From Candidatus Metalachnospira gallinarum (GTDB lineage: Bacteria > Bacillota > Clostridia > Lachnospirales > Anaerotignaceae), in the NCBI GenBank assembly GCA_904378045.1, contig CAJFHC010000012.1:1-42798 (forward strand): DNA of 42,798 nt, in the 5' to 3' direction. The translations under genes were made by a program, and so were the position numbers. This document shows positions 9,447 through 17,605 of the stretch, piece after piece; within the stretch, counting starts at the first letter, position 1, and every line of letters begins with the position of its first letter. Under the pieces are notes generated by a model that saw nothing but the letters and a program-made list of their open reading frames with translations, did no database searches and was not told the origin of the DNA.

Positions 9447-9477
9447 AAAGAAGCAGGGAAAATTTCTCTGCTTCTTT
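9447..9477. terminator. Bidirectional terminator between SDR gene and tsaD
   Basis: Perfect 10-bp stem aaagaagcag/ctgcttcttt (9447-9456 with 9468-9477), T-rich on both strands. It serves the convergent ends of the plus-strand SDR operon and the minus-strand tsaD. Confidence 0.85.
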
Positions 9478-9535
9478 ATTATGAAAAAGTCTTTTTATAA
9501 ATAATTTTTTATAAAAGTCATTTTATGTATAAGTC

Positions 9536-10597
9536 TTATATCCTCTCTCCCAGTCTGAGCGACGGCATGGCGTTGAGGTCAAGGCCGTCCCTGCGTCCGG
9601 CGATATACTCATAATAAGCCGCCGAGCCAATCATGGCGGCGTTATCCGTGCAGAGTATGGTAGATGGTATGTTGAGCGTAAAACCGTTTTTATCGCAGGC
9701 CTCTTTCATAGCCTTTCTGAGGGCGGCATTGGCGGCTACTCCTCCGGCCATAGCTATCTTTTTAAGCCCTTTTTCTTTCGCCGCCCTGATAGTTTTTGTC
9801 ACAAGGACGTCAACAACGGCATACTGGAAGGAAGCGGCTATGTCCTCGGGGACGATCTCCTGTCCGGTCATTTTCATCTTATTTACATAGTTCAGCACGG
9901 CAGACTTGAGGCCGCTGAAGCTGAAATCATAGCTTCCGTCCTCAAGGAACACATGCGGGAAAGCTACCGCGTCCTTATTTCCCGCTTCCGCCGCCTTCTG
10001 TATTTTGGGTCCTCCCGGATATCCCATACCGATTACGCGGGCAACCTTGTCAAAGGCCTCTCCGGCCGCGTCGTCACGGGTCGAGCCCATTATCTCGTAT
10101 TTGCCGTAATCGGCAACATACACAAGATTTGTATGCCCTCCGGAGACAACGAGAGCCATATACGGCGGCTCGAAATTTACGTCCTCTATATAATTTGCCG
10201 AAATATGTCCTTCAATATGGTGGACGCCTACAAGGGGCTTATTTGTGGCGTAGGCCAGCGCCTTTGCCTCGGCCAGCCCCACAAGAAGGGCTCCGACAAG
10301 CCCCGGGCCGTAGGTAACGCCAATGGCGTCGATGTCGTCAAGAGTGACTCCGGCGTTTTTGAGCGCCTCGGTAATTACGGCGTCGATATTCTCGACATGC
10401 TTTCTTGAGGCGATCTCCGGAACGACTCCGCCATAGAGCGTATGGAGATCTATCTGCGAGGAAATGACGTTTGAAAGAGCGTATCTGCCGTTTTTCACAA
10501 CGGACGCCGCGGTCTCGTCGCAGGAGCTTTCAATGGCGAGTATAAGTATATCTTTATTGTCTTTCAAAGACTCTTCTTTTATTTCTTCCGTATTCAT
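9536..10597 (-). CDS. tsaD: tRNA N6-threonylcarbamoyladenosine transferase
   Basis: TsaD (formerly Gcp) joins threonylcarbamoyl-AMP to A37 of ANN-decoding tRNAs together with TsaB and TsaE. The 353-residue ASKHA-fold protein shows [10 protein letters not shown], the iron-binding HIEGH (about 127-131), [39 protein letters not shown] and the C-terminal CTDNAAMIG. The ATG at 10597 has AAGGAG 7 nt upstream; the ATG at 10615 overlaps the preceding gene and lacks an RBS. It lies 14 nt after rnz, probably cotranscribed. The partners tsaB and tsaE are not in the window. Confidence 0.97.
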   Translation of the reverse strand: MNTEEIKEESLKDNKDILILAIESSCDETAASVVKNGRYALSNVISSQIDLHTLYGGVVPEIASRKHVENIDAVITEALKNAGVTLDDIDAIGVTYGPGLVGALLVGLAEAKALAYATNKPLVGVHHIEGHISANYIEDVNFEPPYMALVVSGGHTNLVYVADYGKYEIMGSTRDDAAGEAFDKVARVIGMGYPGGPKIQKAAEAGNKDAVAFPHVFLEDGSYDFSFSGLKSAVLNYVNKMKMTGQEIVPEDIAASFQYAVVDVLVTKTIRAAKEKGLKKIAMAGGVAANAALRKAMKEACDKNGFTLNIPSTILCTDNAAMIGSAAYYEYIAGRRDGLDLNAMPSLRLGERI

Positions 10598-10611
10598 ACC
10601 GTTTCTCCTTA

Positions 10612-11523
10612 TCATTCGGCGAAATTTATCCTTTCGCTCATCCTGTCGTATCCGATCTTAGTTTTGGGGAAGATCCTTACGGCGTTGTCCAGAAACGCCT
10701 CCGGCTCGGAAAGGGACGGGCTTAAATGCGTCAGCCACAGCTCTCCGACATTTCCCAGCTTAGCTAACTTTGCCGCCTCGGAAAATATCATATGCTTATA
10801 TTCCACTGCCTTTGGCAGTTTTTCATTCTCCCCGTACATGCCCTCACAGACGAAAAGATCCGAGTCTTTTATAAATCCGACCAGCGAATCCACCGGCCTT
10901 GTGTCCGTGCAGAATGAGACGCTGATGCCCCTTCTCGCTTCTCCCAGCACCATTTCCGGAGTAAATGTTTTTCCTTCGTATTCCACCGTATTGCCGTTTT
11001 GCAATACGGACCAGTATTTGACCGGCAGTTCCAGTTCCTTTGCCCTTTCCACGGAAAACTTTCCCTTTCTTGGGACGTCAAAGCGGTATGACAGGCATTT
11101 TACCCTGTGATCGCCTTCGTTGGCGGAAAGAATAAAATCCCCGAAGTCATATTTTTTATTTACATCCGTTATTTCCAGAAACTCCGTCTTAAAAGGCAGT
11201 TCCGGACAAATAAGTCTCAGGCCGTCCACTATTTTTTTAAGTCCGGCCGGCCCAACCAGCCTGAGCGGCTCCGTCCTTCCGGCGTTTCCTATGGTAAGTA
11301 GCATACCCGGCAGACCGGAGATATGGTCGGCGTGGTAATGGGTGAAACATATAGTGTCTATCGCCTTGAATCCCCAGCCGAGCATTTTAAGCGAAACCTG
11401 GGTGCCCTCTCCGCAGTCGGTCAATATGAGCCTTCCGTTTATCCTCATCAGCATGGATGAAAGAAACCTTTCCGGCATGGGCATCATTCCGCCCGTGCCT
11501 AAAAGAGCTATGTCTATCATCAT
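10612..11523 (-). CDS. rnz: Ribonuclease Z-type metallo-beta-lactamase
   Basis: A 303-residue metallo-beta-lactamase-fold protein of the ElaC/RNase Z family, expected to process tRNA 3' trailers. LTDCGEGTQ (near 37) and [13 protein letters not shown] (about 64-76) give the HxHxDH zinc motif. SFCTDTRP corresponds to the family's SGDTR, and LTHLSPSL supplies the last histidine. [11 protein letters not shown] matches the IHG..YR region with Asp before the His. ATG at 11523 or 11520 is possible; AAAGGA is 6 and 9 nt away respectively, and a TTG lies one codon further up. The gene precedes tsaD by 14 nt, making a small tRNA-maturation pair downstream of an S41 protease. Confidence 0.88.
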   Translation of the reverse strand: MMIDIALLGTGGMMPMPERFLSSMLMRINGRLILTDCGEGTQVSLKMLGWGFKAIDTICFTHYHADHISGLPGMLLTIGNAGRTEPLRLVGPAGLKKIVDGLRLICPELPFKTEFLEITDVNKKYDFGDFILSANEGDHRVKCLSYRFDVPRKGKFSVERAKELELPVKYWSVLQNGNTVEYEGKTFTPEMVLGEARRGISVSFCTDTRPVDSLVGFIKDSDLFVCEGMYGENEKLPKAVEYKHMIFSEAAKLAKLGNVGELWLTHLSPSLSEPEAFLDNAVRIFPKTKIGYDRMSERINFAE

Positions 11524-11561
11524 TATCAATCCTTTTGTCTTATGCTTTTTGTTATATTATC

Positions 11562-12713
11562 TCAAACGCCGAGCGTCTCCACGGCCTTTTCATATTGCGT
11601 ATCGTCGCCGGAGGCGTCCTTAACGTCCGTATGGACTACAATATCGGGAGTTATTCCCTCCCCGTGTATGCAAACTCCGTTTGGCGTAAAGTAACGCTGT
11701 ATCGTTATTTTAAGCCCGGAGCCGTCGTTAAAGCCATAAAGCCCCTGCACTATGCCTTTGCCGTAAGTCTGCTCCCCGATTATTATCCCCCTGCCGTTGT
11801 CCTGGATTGCTCCGGCAAGGAGTTCCGAGGCGCTGGCGCTACCGCCGTTTACAAGAACGGCAAGCGGCAGTGAGCAGTATTCGCTGTCCGACGTAAAATC
11901 GGTTCTGCCTCCGTTTTTGTCCACCGTATAGGTTATCACACATTCGGGAAGGAGCAGATCGCCTATTTCGGCGGCCGAATCTATTATTCCCCCGGGATTG
12001 TCCCGCAGATCGAGCACAATGCCGTCTATTCCCTGGGCGGTAAGCTCCTTAACGGCGTTTTTGAACTGACCGGCGGCGTTTTTTGTAAATTCAGTGATCT
12101 TTATATATCCAATGTTTCCGTCTTTCCTGTGTTCAACATAATTCAGCTCCACGGTGGAGCGTTTTATGTCAAATACAAGGGGCTCCGAATCCCTGAGAAT
12201 CCCTATTCGGATATATGTATCGCTTTTTCCCTTTGTCAGGGCGGACACTTCCGGAACGGACAAGCCAACAACGGACTCTCCGTCTATGGACGTAATTATG
12301 TCTCCGGCCTTAAGCCCTGAGCTTTCCGCCGGCGAGCCATTGATTATGTCGGAAACAACACAATTTCCGTTCTCGTCCTTTGACATAACTATTCCTATTC
12401 CCGTAACGGTTCCGCCCGCCTCATCCATAAACGCCGTCATTTCCTCGGCGCTGAGATAAACCGTATAGGGATCGCCTACGGAATCAGCCATACCTGAGTA
12501 CATTTTGTCGGCCAGCCCGTTTTCGTCAAAATCCTCAATATAGTTGCTCTCAAGCATGGAGGCGATAAGAGCGGCCTTTTCGCCGACGGTCATATTCTCC
12601 GGCGTCTTTTCTTCGGTAAAAAGCGCGGCCCGTCCACAGAAAACCGCGCAGCACAACGCGGCTCCGCACAGGGCTCCCTTCAAAAACCTTATGGCGCTTT
12701 GCTTGTCAGCCAT
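11562..12713 (-). CDS. S41 C-terminal processing peptidase (CtpA/CtpB-like)
   Basis: A 383-residue secreted or membrane-anchored serine protease. An N-terminal hydrophobic segment (about residues 9-30) precedes the N helical region, a PDZ domain (about 95-185, with GIGIVMS and GSPAESSGLKAGDII) and the S41 catalytic domain. The nucleophile is in NGGSASASE and the general-base lysine in TYGKGIVQ; LRDNPGG is the conserved loop. In Bacillus CtpB acts in sporulation signalling, and in other Firmicutes such proteases trim cell-wall enzymes; the substrate here is unknown. The ATG at 12713 has GGAG 8 nt upstream. It has its own promoter and is probably cotranscribed with rnz and tsaD, 38 nt downstream. 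Confidence 0.93.
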   Translation of the reverse strand: MADKQSAIRFLKGALCGAALCCAVFCGRAALFTEEKTPENMTVGEKAALIASMLESNYIEDFDENGLADKMYSGMADSVGDPYTVYLSAEEMTAFMDEAGGTVTGIGIVMSKDENGNCVVSDIINGSPAESSGLKAGDIITSIDGESVVGLSVPEVSALTKGKSDTYIRIGILRDSEPLVFDIKRSTVELNYVEHRKDGNIGYIKITEFTKNAAGQFKNAVKELTAQGIDGIVLDLRDNPGGIIDSAAEIGDLLLPECVITYTVDKNGGRTDFTSDSEYCSLPLAVLVNGGSASASELLAGAIQDNGRGIIIGEQTYGKGIVQGLYGFNDGSGLKITIQRYFTPNGVCIHGEGITPDIVVHTDVKDASGDDTQYEKAVETLGV

Positions 12714-12760
12714 ATAATCATCTCCGCATAAACCGTTATAAATAGCTTATGCGCGTAACA

Positions 12761-12789
12761 ATTATATATGTTTATCCGCCTTTATTCAA
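12761..12789 (-). promoter_or_regulatory. Sigma-A promoter of the S41 protease gene
   Basis: Minus strand TTGAAT (12784-12789), 17-bp spacer, TATAAT (12761-12766), about 48 nt before the ATG and just downstream of the terminator of the preceding SIMPL gene. Confidence 0.7.
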
Positions 12790-12811
12790 GTGCGGTAAAT
12801 AATTTATCCTT

Positions 12812-12854
12812 AAAAAAACCTGACCCGTTATGCGGATTTAGCATACAGGTCAGG
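12812..12854 (-). terminator. Intrinsic terminator after the SIMPL gene
   Basis: Minus strand stem CCTGACC/GGTCAGG (12848-12854 with 12819-12825), with an inner TATGC/GCATA helix, followed by seven T (12812-12818). Confidence 0.92.
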
Positions 12855-12892
12855 TGTCAGTCAAATATCAAACCCGGCAGCCGGACAAAATA

Positions 12893-13624
12893 TCAGATGG
12901 CGTATGTAATAGATACACGGGCGTTTATCGTTATTTTGTCATATTCTATCACGGAACGGCCTTTAGCGGCTGAATCCGACGCCGTGCTTCCTTCATACAT
13001 CACCGTTGTGTTGGCCGTGGCCTCCTCAACGGCATAATTAGATGTAGACTCGTTTACGGCAGTAATTCCCTTGATAGTAACTCCGCAGGCGCCGGCGATG
13101 GTTTTCGCCGAGTTTTCAGCGGCCTTGACCGCCTGTCTGAGGGCGTCGGCGTAATATACGGAAGTATCCTCAAGATAGAAGGAAACGCTGCTTCCCGTCG
13201 CTCCGGCCTCAAGAGCCGTATCCATATATTTTCCGGCGTTATCTATATCCTTTGTCGCGAATGAAATATTGGCGTAAGCCGTATATCCTGTCGTAATATA
13301 CTGTCTTGTTTCCTCGTCATATACCCTTTCCGGAGAAACATATGACGATTCGGTAATAATGTCTTCCTCCGCTATTCCCGCGGCGAGCATGGCACTTTTT
13401 AAAGCGTCGGCCTTTTCATTGTTTTCCGTCTGGGCCTCGATGGAAGTGTCCGCCGTTGTCTCCACGTCGGCGTAAATTTTTGCCGTATCTGGATCAACTT
13501 CGATCATTCCCCTGCCGTTTACGGTAATTCCTGCAGTCTCGGCGGCAAAGGACGTAACGGCGCATCCGAAAACCATCACGGCCGCGAGAACAAGGCCAAT
13601 AGCTGTTTTCATTGATTTTTTCAT
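12893..13624 (-). CDS. Secreted SIMPL (DUF541) domain protein
   Basis: A 243-residue exported protein. The signal peptide is clear: KKSMK, a hydrophobic core, and a likely cleavage after SFA-A around residue 28. The mature part is a SIMPL/DUF541 domain, recognised by ITVNGRGMIEVDPDTAKI, the Ala-rich helix, and GYTAYANIS. Members include BP26 and E. coli YggE and form oligomeric channels or rings; their function is poorly known. RBS GAGGAG lies 9 nt before the ATG. It follows ftsX by 33 nt and ends in a strong terminator, so it is the last gene of the ftsE-ftsX unit, a position often held by a murein hydrolase in Firmicutes. Confidence 0.88.
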   Translation of the reverse strand: MKKSMKTAIGLVLAAVMVFGCAVTSFAAETAGITVNGRGMIEVDPDTAKIYADVETTADTSIEAQTENNEKADALKSAMLAAGIAEEDIITESSYVSPERVYDEETRQYITTGYTAYANISFATKDIDNAGKYMDTALEAGATGSSVSFYLEDTSVYYADALRQAVKAAENSAKTIAGACGVTIKGITAVNESTSNYAVEEATANTTVMYEGSTASDSAAKGRSVIEYDKITINARVSITYAI

Positions 13625-13657
13625 ACTTGATCACTCCTCGCACATTTAATTTGTATT

Positions 13658-14557
13658 TTATACATTCAAATGCTTTCTGAGAGATATGTTGCTTCCCAAA
13701 ACTCCGAGCAGGGCTCCGAAAATGAGAGCCACGGGCAGGAGTATGGAGAATATGTCTATACCGAATCTGAACGAAACAATGGAATGGATCATCGGTATCT
13801 GCTCATAAATAATTGAGATAAGCTTATTATACAGCGGCCACGCGATTATTATCGGAATGGACGCTCCGACGATTCCTATGATTATTCCCTCGATGATGAA
13901 CGGCCATCGTATGAACCAGTCAGTAGCTCCGACATATTTCATAATGCTGATTTCCGTTCTTCTTGTAAACACGGAGAGCTTTATTGTATTTGTTATTATG
14001 ACGACGGAAATAGCCGCCAGCGCCAAAATAAGCACTCCGCCGAATATTCTGAGGAAATGGCTGAGTTTTACAAGAAACTCCGTTTCCGTCTCTGAGCTTC
14101 GTATTTTTCTCACTCCGTCAAGCTGCTCTATCTTCTCGACTACCTCGCTCTGGTGCGAAATATCCGTAAGATTGACCTCAAAGGAACCCGTAAGGGGGTT
14201 GTTTGTCTCGTCAAAGCCTGAAAGTATGTCCTCGGCGTCCCAAGACTGCTTCATCTCGTCAAGTGCCTCCTCGGACGATATATATCTTACGCTGTCCACA
14301 TATTCCATCGTAACGAGCTGATCGTTCAGAGCGAGCACCGTGTCAGCGTCGGCGTCGTCCTCAAGGAATATGGAAATACCGATTGATTCCTCTATCTGCG
14401 TGAGCATATAATTCACGTTTGTCAGCGCGCAGTACGAAATTATTATCATAAATATGCAGGCCGCGACGGTACCTATAGAGGCCACGGACATAAGCCTGTT
14501 TCTTATTACTCCGCTGAACGCCTCGGAAAAAAAGTATTTGATGGATCTAAATTTCAT
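13658..14557 (-). CDS. ftsX: Cell-division ABC permease FtsX
   Basis: A 299-residue membrane partner of FtsE in the type VII (mechanotransmission) ABC transporter that activates septal peptidoglycan hydrolases. Visible are the first transmembrane helix (about residues 18-42), an extracytoplasmic domain of some 115 residues, then three more helices in the FtsX permease domain (starting LILALAAISVVIITNTI). RRTEISIMKYVGAT is the conserved cytoplasmic coupling segment. The ATG at 14557 overlaps the ftsE stop by 11 nt; the in-frame GTG at 14569 is too close to the AGGGG site. Overlap suggests translational coupling. Confidence 0.95.
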   Translation of the reverse strand: MKFRSIKYFFSEAFSGVIRNRLMSVASIGTVAACIFMIIISYCALTNVNYMLTQIEESIGISIFLEDDADADTVLALNDQLVTMEYVDSVRYISSEEALDEMKQSWDAEDILSGFDETNNPLTGSFEVNLTDISHQSEVVEKIEQLDGVRKIRSSETETEFLVKLSHFLRIFGGVLILALAAISVVIITNTIKLSVFTRRTEISIMKYVGATDWFIRWPFIIEGIIIGIVGASIPIIIAWPLYNKLISIIYEQIPMIHSIVSFRFGIDIFSILLPVALIFGALLGVLGSNISLRKHLNV

Positions 14558-15230
14558 CGCTGTAGCCACCCCTCTTATCTCGAATTATATGACCGTTTTC
14601 AAGGGTGATGACCCTCTTTTGCATCTGGTCCACTATATCCTTGGCGTGAGTAGCGATAACTACAGTCGTGCCTCTTTTATTTATTTCCTCAAGCAGCGTC
14701 ATAATATCCCATGCCGTGGCCGGGTCAAGGTTTCCCGTAGGCTCGTCGGCGATAAGTATGGGCGGATTATTGACAATGGCTCTCGCTAAAGCCGTCCTCT
14801 GCTGTTCTCCTCCGGAAAGCTCCCTCGGGTAAACCTTTGACTTGTCCCTGAGACCGACAAGGCTCAAAACCGTCGGCACGTTCCTCCTTATGGTCTTTGT
14901 CGGAGCCTCGATTACCTGCATGGCGAAGGCCACGTTCTCAAAGACCGTCTTGTTGGGAAGAAGCCTGAAATCCTGGAAAACGACTCCGAGATTTCTTCTG
15001 AGATACGGTATCTGTCCTCTTCTGAGCTGTCCCGTTTTTACGTTGTTAATGGTTATCGTGCCTTCCGTAGGATCAAGTTCCTTAAGAAGGAGTTTTATCA
15101 TTGTTGATTTTCCCGAACCGCTGGAACCGACAAGGAAAACAAATTCGCCCTTTTCAATGTGAATATTTATATTTTCCACGCCGATGGTGCCGTTGGGATA
15201 GATCTTCGTAACATTTTCAATATCTATCAA
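14547..15230 (-). CDS. ftsE: Cell-division ATP-binding protein FtsE
   Basis: The 227-residue ATPase of FtsEX. GSSGSGKST is Walker A (about 36-44), LSGGEQQR the signature, ILIADEPTGNLDP Walker B with the catalytic Glu, and ATHAKDIV the switch histidine. The start is TTG at 15230, with AGGA 9 nt upstream; this is needed to give the family N-terminus (M)IDIENVTKIYPNG, and no ATG is suitable. It follows the CdaR-type regulator by 43 nt and is translationally overlapped by ftsX. Confidence 0.96.
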   Translation of the reverse strand: MIDIENVTKIYPNGTIGVENINIHIEKGEFVFLVGSSGSGKSTMIKLLLKELDPTEGTITINNVKTGQLRRGQIPYLRRNLGVVFQDFRLLPNKTVFENVAFAMQVIEAPTKTIRRNVPTVLSLVGLRDKSKVYPRELSGGEQQRTALARAIVNNPPILIADEPTGNLDPATAWDIMTLLEEINKRGTTVVIATHAKDIVDQMQKRVITLENGHIIRDKRGGYSDEI

Positions 15231-15273
15231 CTAAATTCGTCCTTTCTTGTGCCCGTATTCAAAGCGCAAGCCA

Positions 15274-16365
15274 TCAGTATACCATCTTGTCCATATACAT
15301 CATATACTTGCTTACCATAAGGGTAATTTTGAATATAATGGCATCGTCAAAATTACGCAGGTCGAGACCTGTCATTTTCTGGAGCTTATCTAATCTGTAT
15401 ACAAGAGTATTTCTGTGAATATATAACTGTCTGGACGTTTCTGAAACATTGAGGTTGTTCTCGAAGAACTTGTTTACCGTAGCGAGGGTCTCTTCGTCGA
15501 AGTCGTCCATGGTGAGTCCGTGGAGAACTTCCTTTATGAACATCTTGCAAAGAGAGAGCGGAAGCTGGTAAATAAGCCTGCCGATACCGAGTTTTTCGTA
15601 GTTTACTATGTACTGGTCGCTTTCAAAAATCTTTCCTACCTCAAGCGCCATCTTCGCTTCCTTATAAGAACGTGAAACGTCCTTAAGGTCGCTGACAACG
15701 GTGCCTATGGAAATATAGACTTTAATATTGAGCTCGGTGCTGAGCGTGTCGGAGATCATTCTGGCGATCTTTTCTATCTCATCCATGGTCTCCTTTTCCC
15801 TGAGCTCCTTAACAAGGATAATGCTGTGCTCGTCAACGGCGGTAACAAAATCCTTCGTCTTGGCGGGGAAAATGCTCCTTACTATCTCGACAATATTCAT
15901 ATCCTTGTCGATGTTCGTCTCAATAAGATATACTATCCTTCTTATGTTGTTTTCGATATGCAGCTTTTTAGCCCTGCTGTAAATGTCCACAAGAAGAAGG
16001 TTGTCCAGCAGAAGGTTTTTGATAAAGTTATCCTTATCATATCTCTCCTTATAAGCCACAAGCAGGCTCTGGATCTGGAACGCGGCTATTTTTCCGATTC
16101 TGTAGCCATCCTCGTCCTCACCCTTGACCTGGATGACATACTCCGGAATACCGTTATCATAGACTTTAAAATACTGGTATCCGAGGATGAGCTGACTGTC
16201 CGCCTGGGAACCGACAAAGTTCTCGATGGCGTCTATCTGTCTGCCTATCATATTTTCCTCTGTAGTCGCAATTACCTTGCCTTCTTTTTCCACAACGCTC
16301 AGGTCTTTGCGTGTAATGTTTTTTAGTCCGTCAATGGTACTCTGCAAAATCTGATTAGATATCAT
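15274..16365 (-). CDS. CdaR/PucR-type transcriptional regulator
   Basis: A 363-residue protein with the C-terminal PucR helix-turn-helix (about residues 300-350; NVSETSRQLYIHRNTLVYRL is the typical motif). The N-terminal part resembles the sugar-diacid recognition domain of CdaR, followed by a GGDEF-like region common in this family (IVYLIETNID, YISIGTVVSDLKD, SYKEAKMAL). CdaR proteins respond to small organic acids, but the ligand here is unknown. The ATG at 16365 is preceded by GGTGG. The gene is separated from ftsE by only 43 nt, so it may be cotranscribed with ftsEX. A leader of more than 150 nt precedes it. Confidence 0.85.
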   Translation of the reverse strand: MISNQILQSTIDGLKNITRKDLSVVEKEGKVIATTEENMIGRQIDAIENFVGSQADSQLILGYQYFKVYDNGIPEYVIQVKGEDEDGYRIGKIAAFQIQSLLVAYKERYDKDNFIKNLLLDNLLLVDIYSRAKKLHIENNIRRIVYLIETNIDKDMNIVEIVRSIFPAKTKDFVTAVDEHSIILVKELREKETMDEIEKIARMISDTLSTELNIKVYISIGTVVSDLKDVSRSYKEAKMALEVGKIFESDQYIVNYEKLGIGRLIYQLPLSLCKMFIKEVLHGLTMDDFDEETLATVNKFFENNLNVSETSRQLYIHRNTLVYRLDKLQKMTGLDLRNFDDAIIFKITLMVSKYMMYMDKMVY

Positions 16366-16693
16366 ACTTCCACCCCAATACTAATTTAATAGAAATTCCC
16401 CATTCTGCGCAGCACGTCTGATGTTAAACTGTTATGCCAAACGGCGACCCACATATTTATATAAAATTGCCCAAACCTTGATATGGGTGGGACGTTAAAA
16501 ATAATGTGTAATCTGCCACCTAAAAAAATCACTATGAACATTTATATTTTATAACAAAATAACAAAAAAATAAAGAGAAATTTCAAAAAAAATGACATTA
16601 TTTTTTGAATAAATAAAATTAGCAAAAAATGCAAATATTTTTTATTATTAAATTAATTAATTTTCACTTAAACAATTTATCATTTATTAAAAT
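16366..16693 (-). promoter_or_regulatory. Long leader region of the CdaR-type gene
   Basis: This 328-bp gap has two parts. About 16540-16693 is extremely AT-rich and holds candidate -10 sites (minus TATAAA near 16541-16553) without a convincing -35. About 16366-16535 is of normal composition and, on the minus strand, can form CCCAC..ATAT / ATATGTGGG (near 16450-16492), a small GCC-GTTT-GGC hairpin, and a GGTGG that could pair with CCCACC. Such a change in composition between promoter and start codon suggests a structured 5' leader. It matches no riboswitch I can recognise. Confidence 0.35.
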
Positions 16694-17536
16694 TTATAGC
16701 TTTTTAAACCCCTCGCCAAAGGTTTCTTTTATGTCAAAAAGAATAATAAAAGCGTCTTTGTCCGCCGATCTTACCGTTTCTCTGAATTGTTCGATCTCCT
16801 TTTGTGAAAATATACAAAATACAAATCTTCCGTACTCGTCACTTTCCGGATAAAAACTTTTGAGCACGGGTAGATCGAGCCCTTCAATGCTTTTTTTCAT
16901 ACTCTCCCGCTTTTTCGTCACCACAAGAGCGGCCTTATTTTCGGAAGTTCCCGCCGTAAGAGCCGCGATGCATCTGGACGCCGCGAAAACCGAAATTACG
17001 GCATAAAGGGTCTTTTCCGCCCCGAAAACGGCGAAACCGGCGGCAATTACCGCGGAATCTATTATCAAAACATAATCCGATACGGAAAATCCGTCATACA
17101 TACTGTGCAAAAGATGAGCCGCCGTCTCCGTTCCGCCGGTGGTAGCCGAACCGTTGAACACAAGGCCGACCCCCGTTCCGGAAAGTATCCCGCCGAAAAC
17201 GGCCGAAAGCATCATATCCCCTGAAAACGGCGGAAGCCCCTCCGTCAGTCTAAGCGCGGCTGAAAAAGCGAGGGCCGCGAATACGCTTCTTTTTATATAT
17301 TTCGCTCCGAAACGCCAATAAGCCGCGAGAAACAACGGTATGTTCAAAATAATATTTGTCGCCGAAACGGGAACGGCGGCTCCGAAAAGCCTTTGAGAAA
17401 GGCTGAGTATTATTATTCCAAGCCCCGATACTCCTCCGGCAACAAGGTCGTTCGGTATATAAAATATATTCATTCCCGCCGAGAGCAGAATCACTCCGCC
17501 AATAATGCAGGCATAGCTTTTTACGTCTTTTTTCAT
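16694..17536 (-). CDS. YitT-family membrane protein
   Basis: A 280-residue integral membrane protein of the YitT/DUF161 family. Five or six hydrophobic helices fill residues 8-195 (for example ACIIGGVILLSAGMNIFYI with IPNDLVAGGVSGLG, and GLVFNGSATTGGTE). A soluble C-terminal DUF2179 domain follows, beginning about 200 (KAALVVTKKRESMKK). Function is not established; some homologues are linked to antibiotic or metal stress. The ATG at 17536 has GAGGTGG immediately upstream, and a terminator hairpin ends only 11 nt before the ATG, so no separate promoter fits after it. No clear terminator follows the gene. Confidence 0.9.
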   Translation of the reverse strand: MKKDVKSYACIIGGVILLSAGMNIFYIPNDLVAGGVSGLGIIILSLSQRLFGAAVPVSATNIILNIPLFLAAYWRFGAKYIKRSVFAALAFSAALRLTEGLPPFSGDMMLSAVFGGILSGTGVGLVFNGSATTGGTETAAHLLHSMYDGFSVSDYVLIIDSAVIAAGFAVFGAEKTLYAVISVFAASRCIAALTAGTSENKAALVVTKKRESMKKSIEGLDLPVLKSFYPESDEYGRFVFCIFSQKEIEQFRETVRSADKDAFIILFDIKETFGEGFKKL

Positions 17537-17590
17537 TACTCCACCTCAAAAAACTCCGATGGAGTAATTATTCCCCTATCGGAGTTTTTT
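17535..17590 (-). terminator. Terminator abutting the yitT-family RBS, possible attenuator
   Basis: Minus strand hairpin ATCGGAG... : 17578-17584 pairs with 17554-17560, extended by A6/T6, with the T-run at 17548-17553. It ends the TagA-type operon. The loop (17561-17568) is exactly complementary over 8 nt to the RBS and start region of the yitT-family gene (17535-17542, GGAGTAAT). The terminator and the RBS-pairing structure exclude each other, so this could be a regulatory switch. Confidence 0.75.
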
Positions 17591-17605
17591 ATGAAGCGGT
17601 CCGTT

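Noticed and set aside
9481..9535. Repetitive AT tract with recurring aagtc and tttttata words
   Set aside because: Low-complexity AT DNA between a terminator and tsaD; no clear repeat unit or structure.
9953..10408. Plus-strand 151-codon ORF opposite tsaD
   Set aside because: Lies wholly within tsaD; translation is typical of an antisense frame.
16381..16530. Known riboswitch (c-di-GMP, THF, ZTP or similar) before the CdaR-type gene
   Set aside because: Short resemblances such as GGGTCGCC and GGTGG exist, but no family's conserved core could be assembled; kept only as an unknown leader.
16541..16693. Terminator for the YitT-family gene in the AT-rich downstream region
   Set aside because: aaattaattaattt is palindromic but too weak to be called a terminator hairpin.
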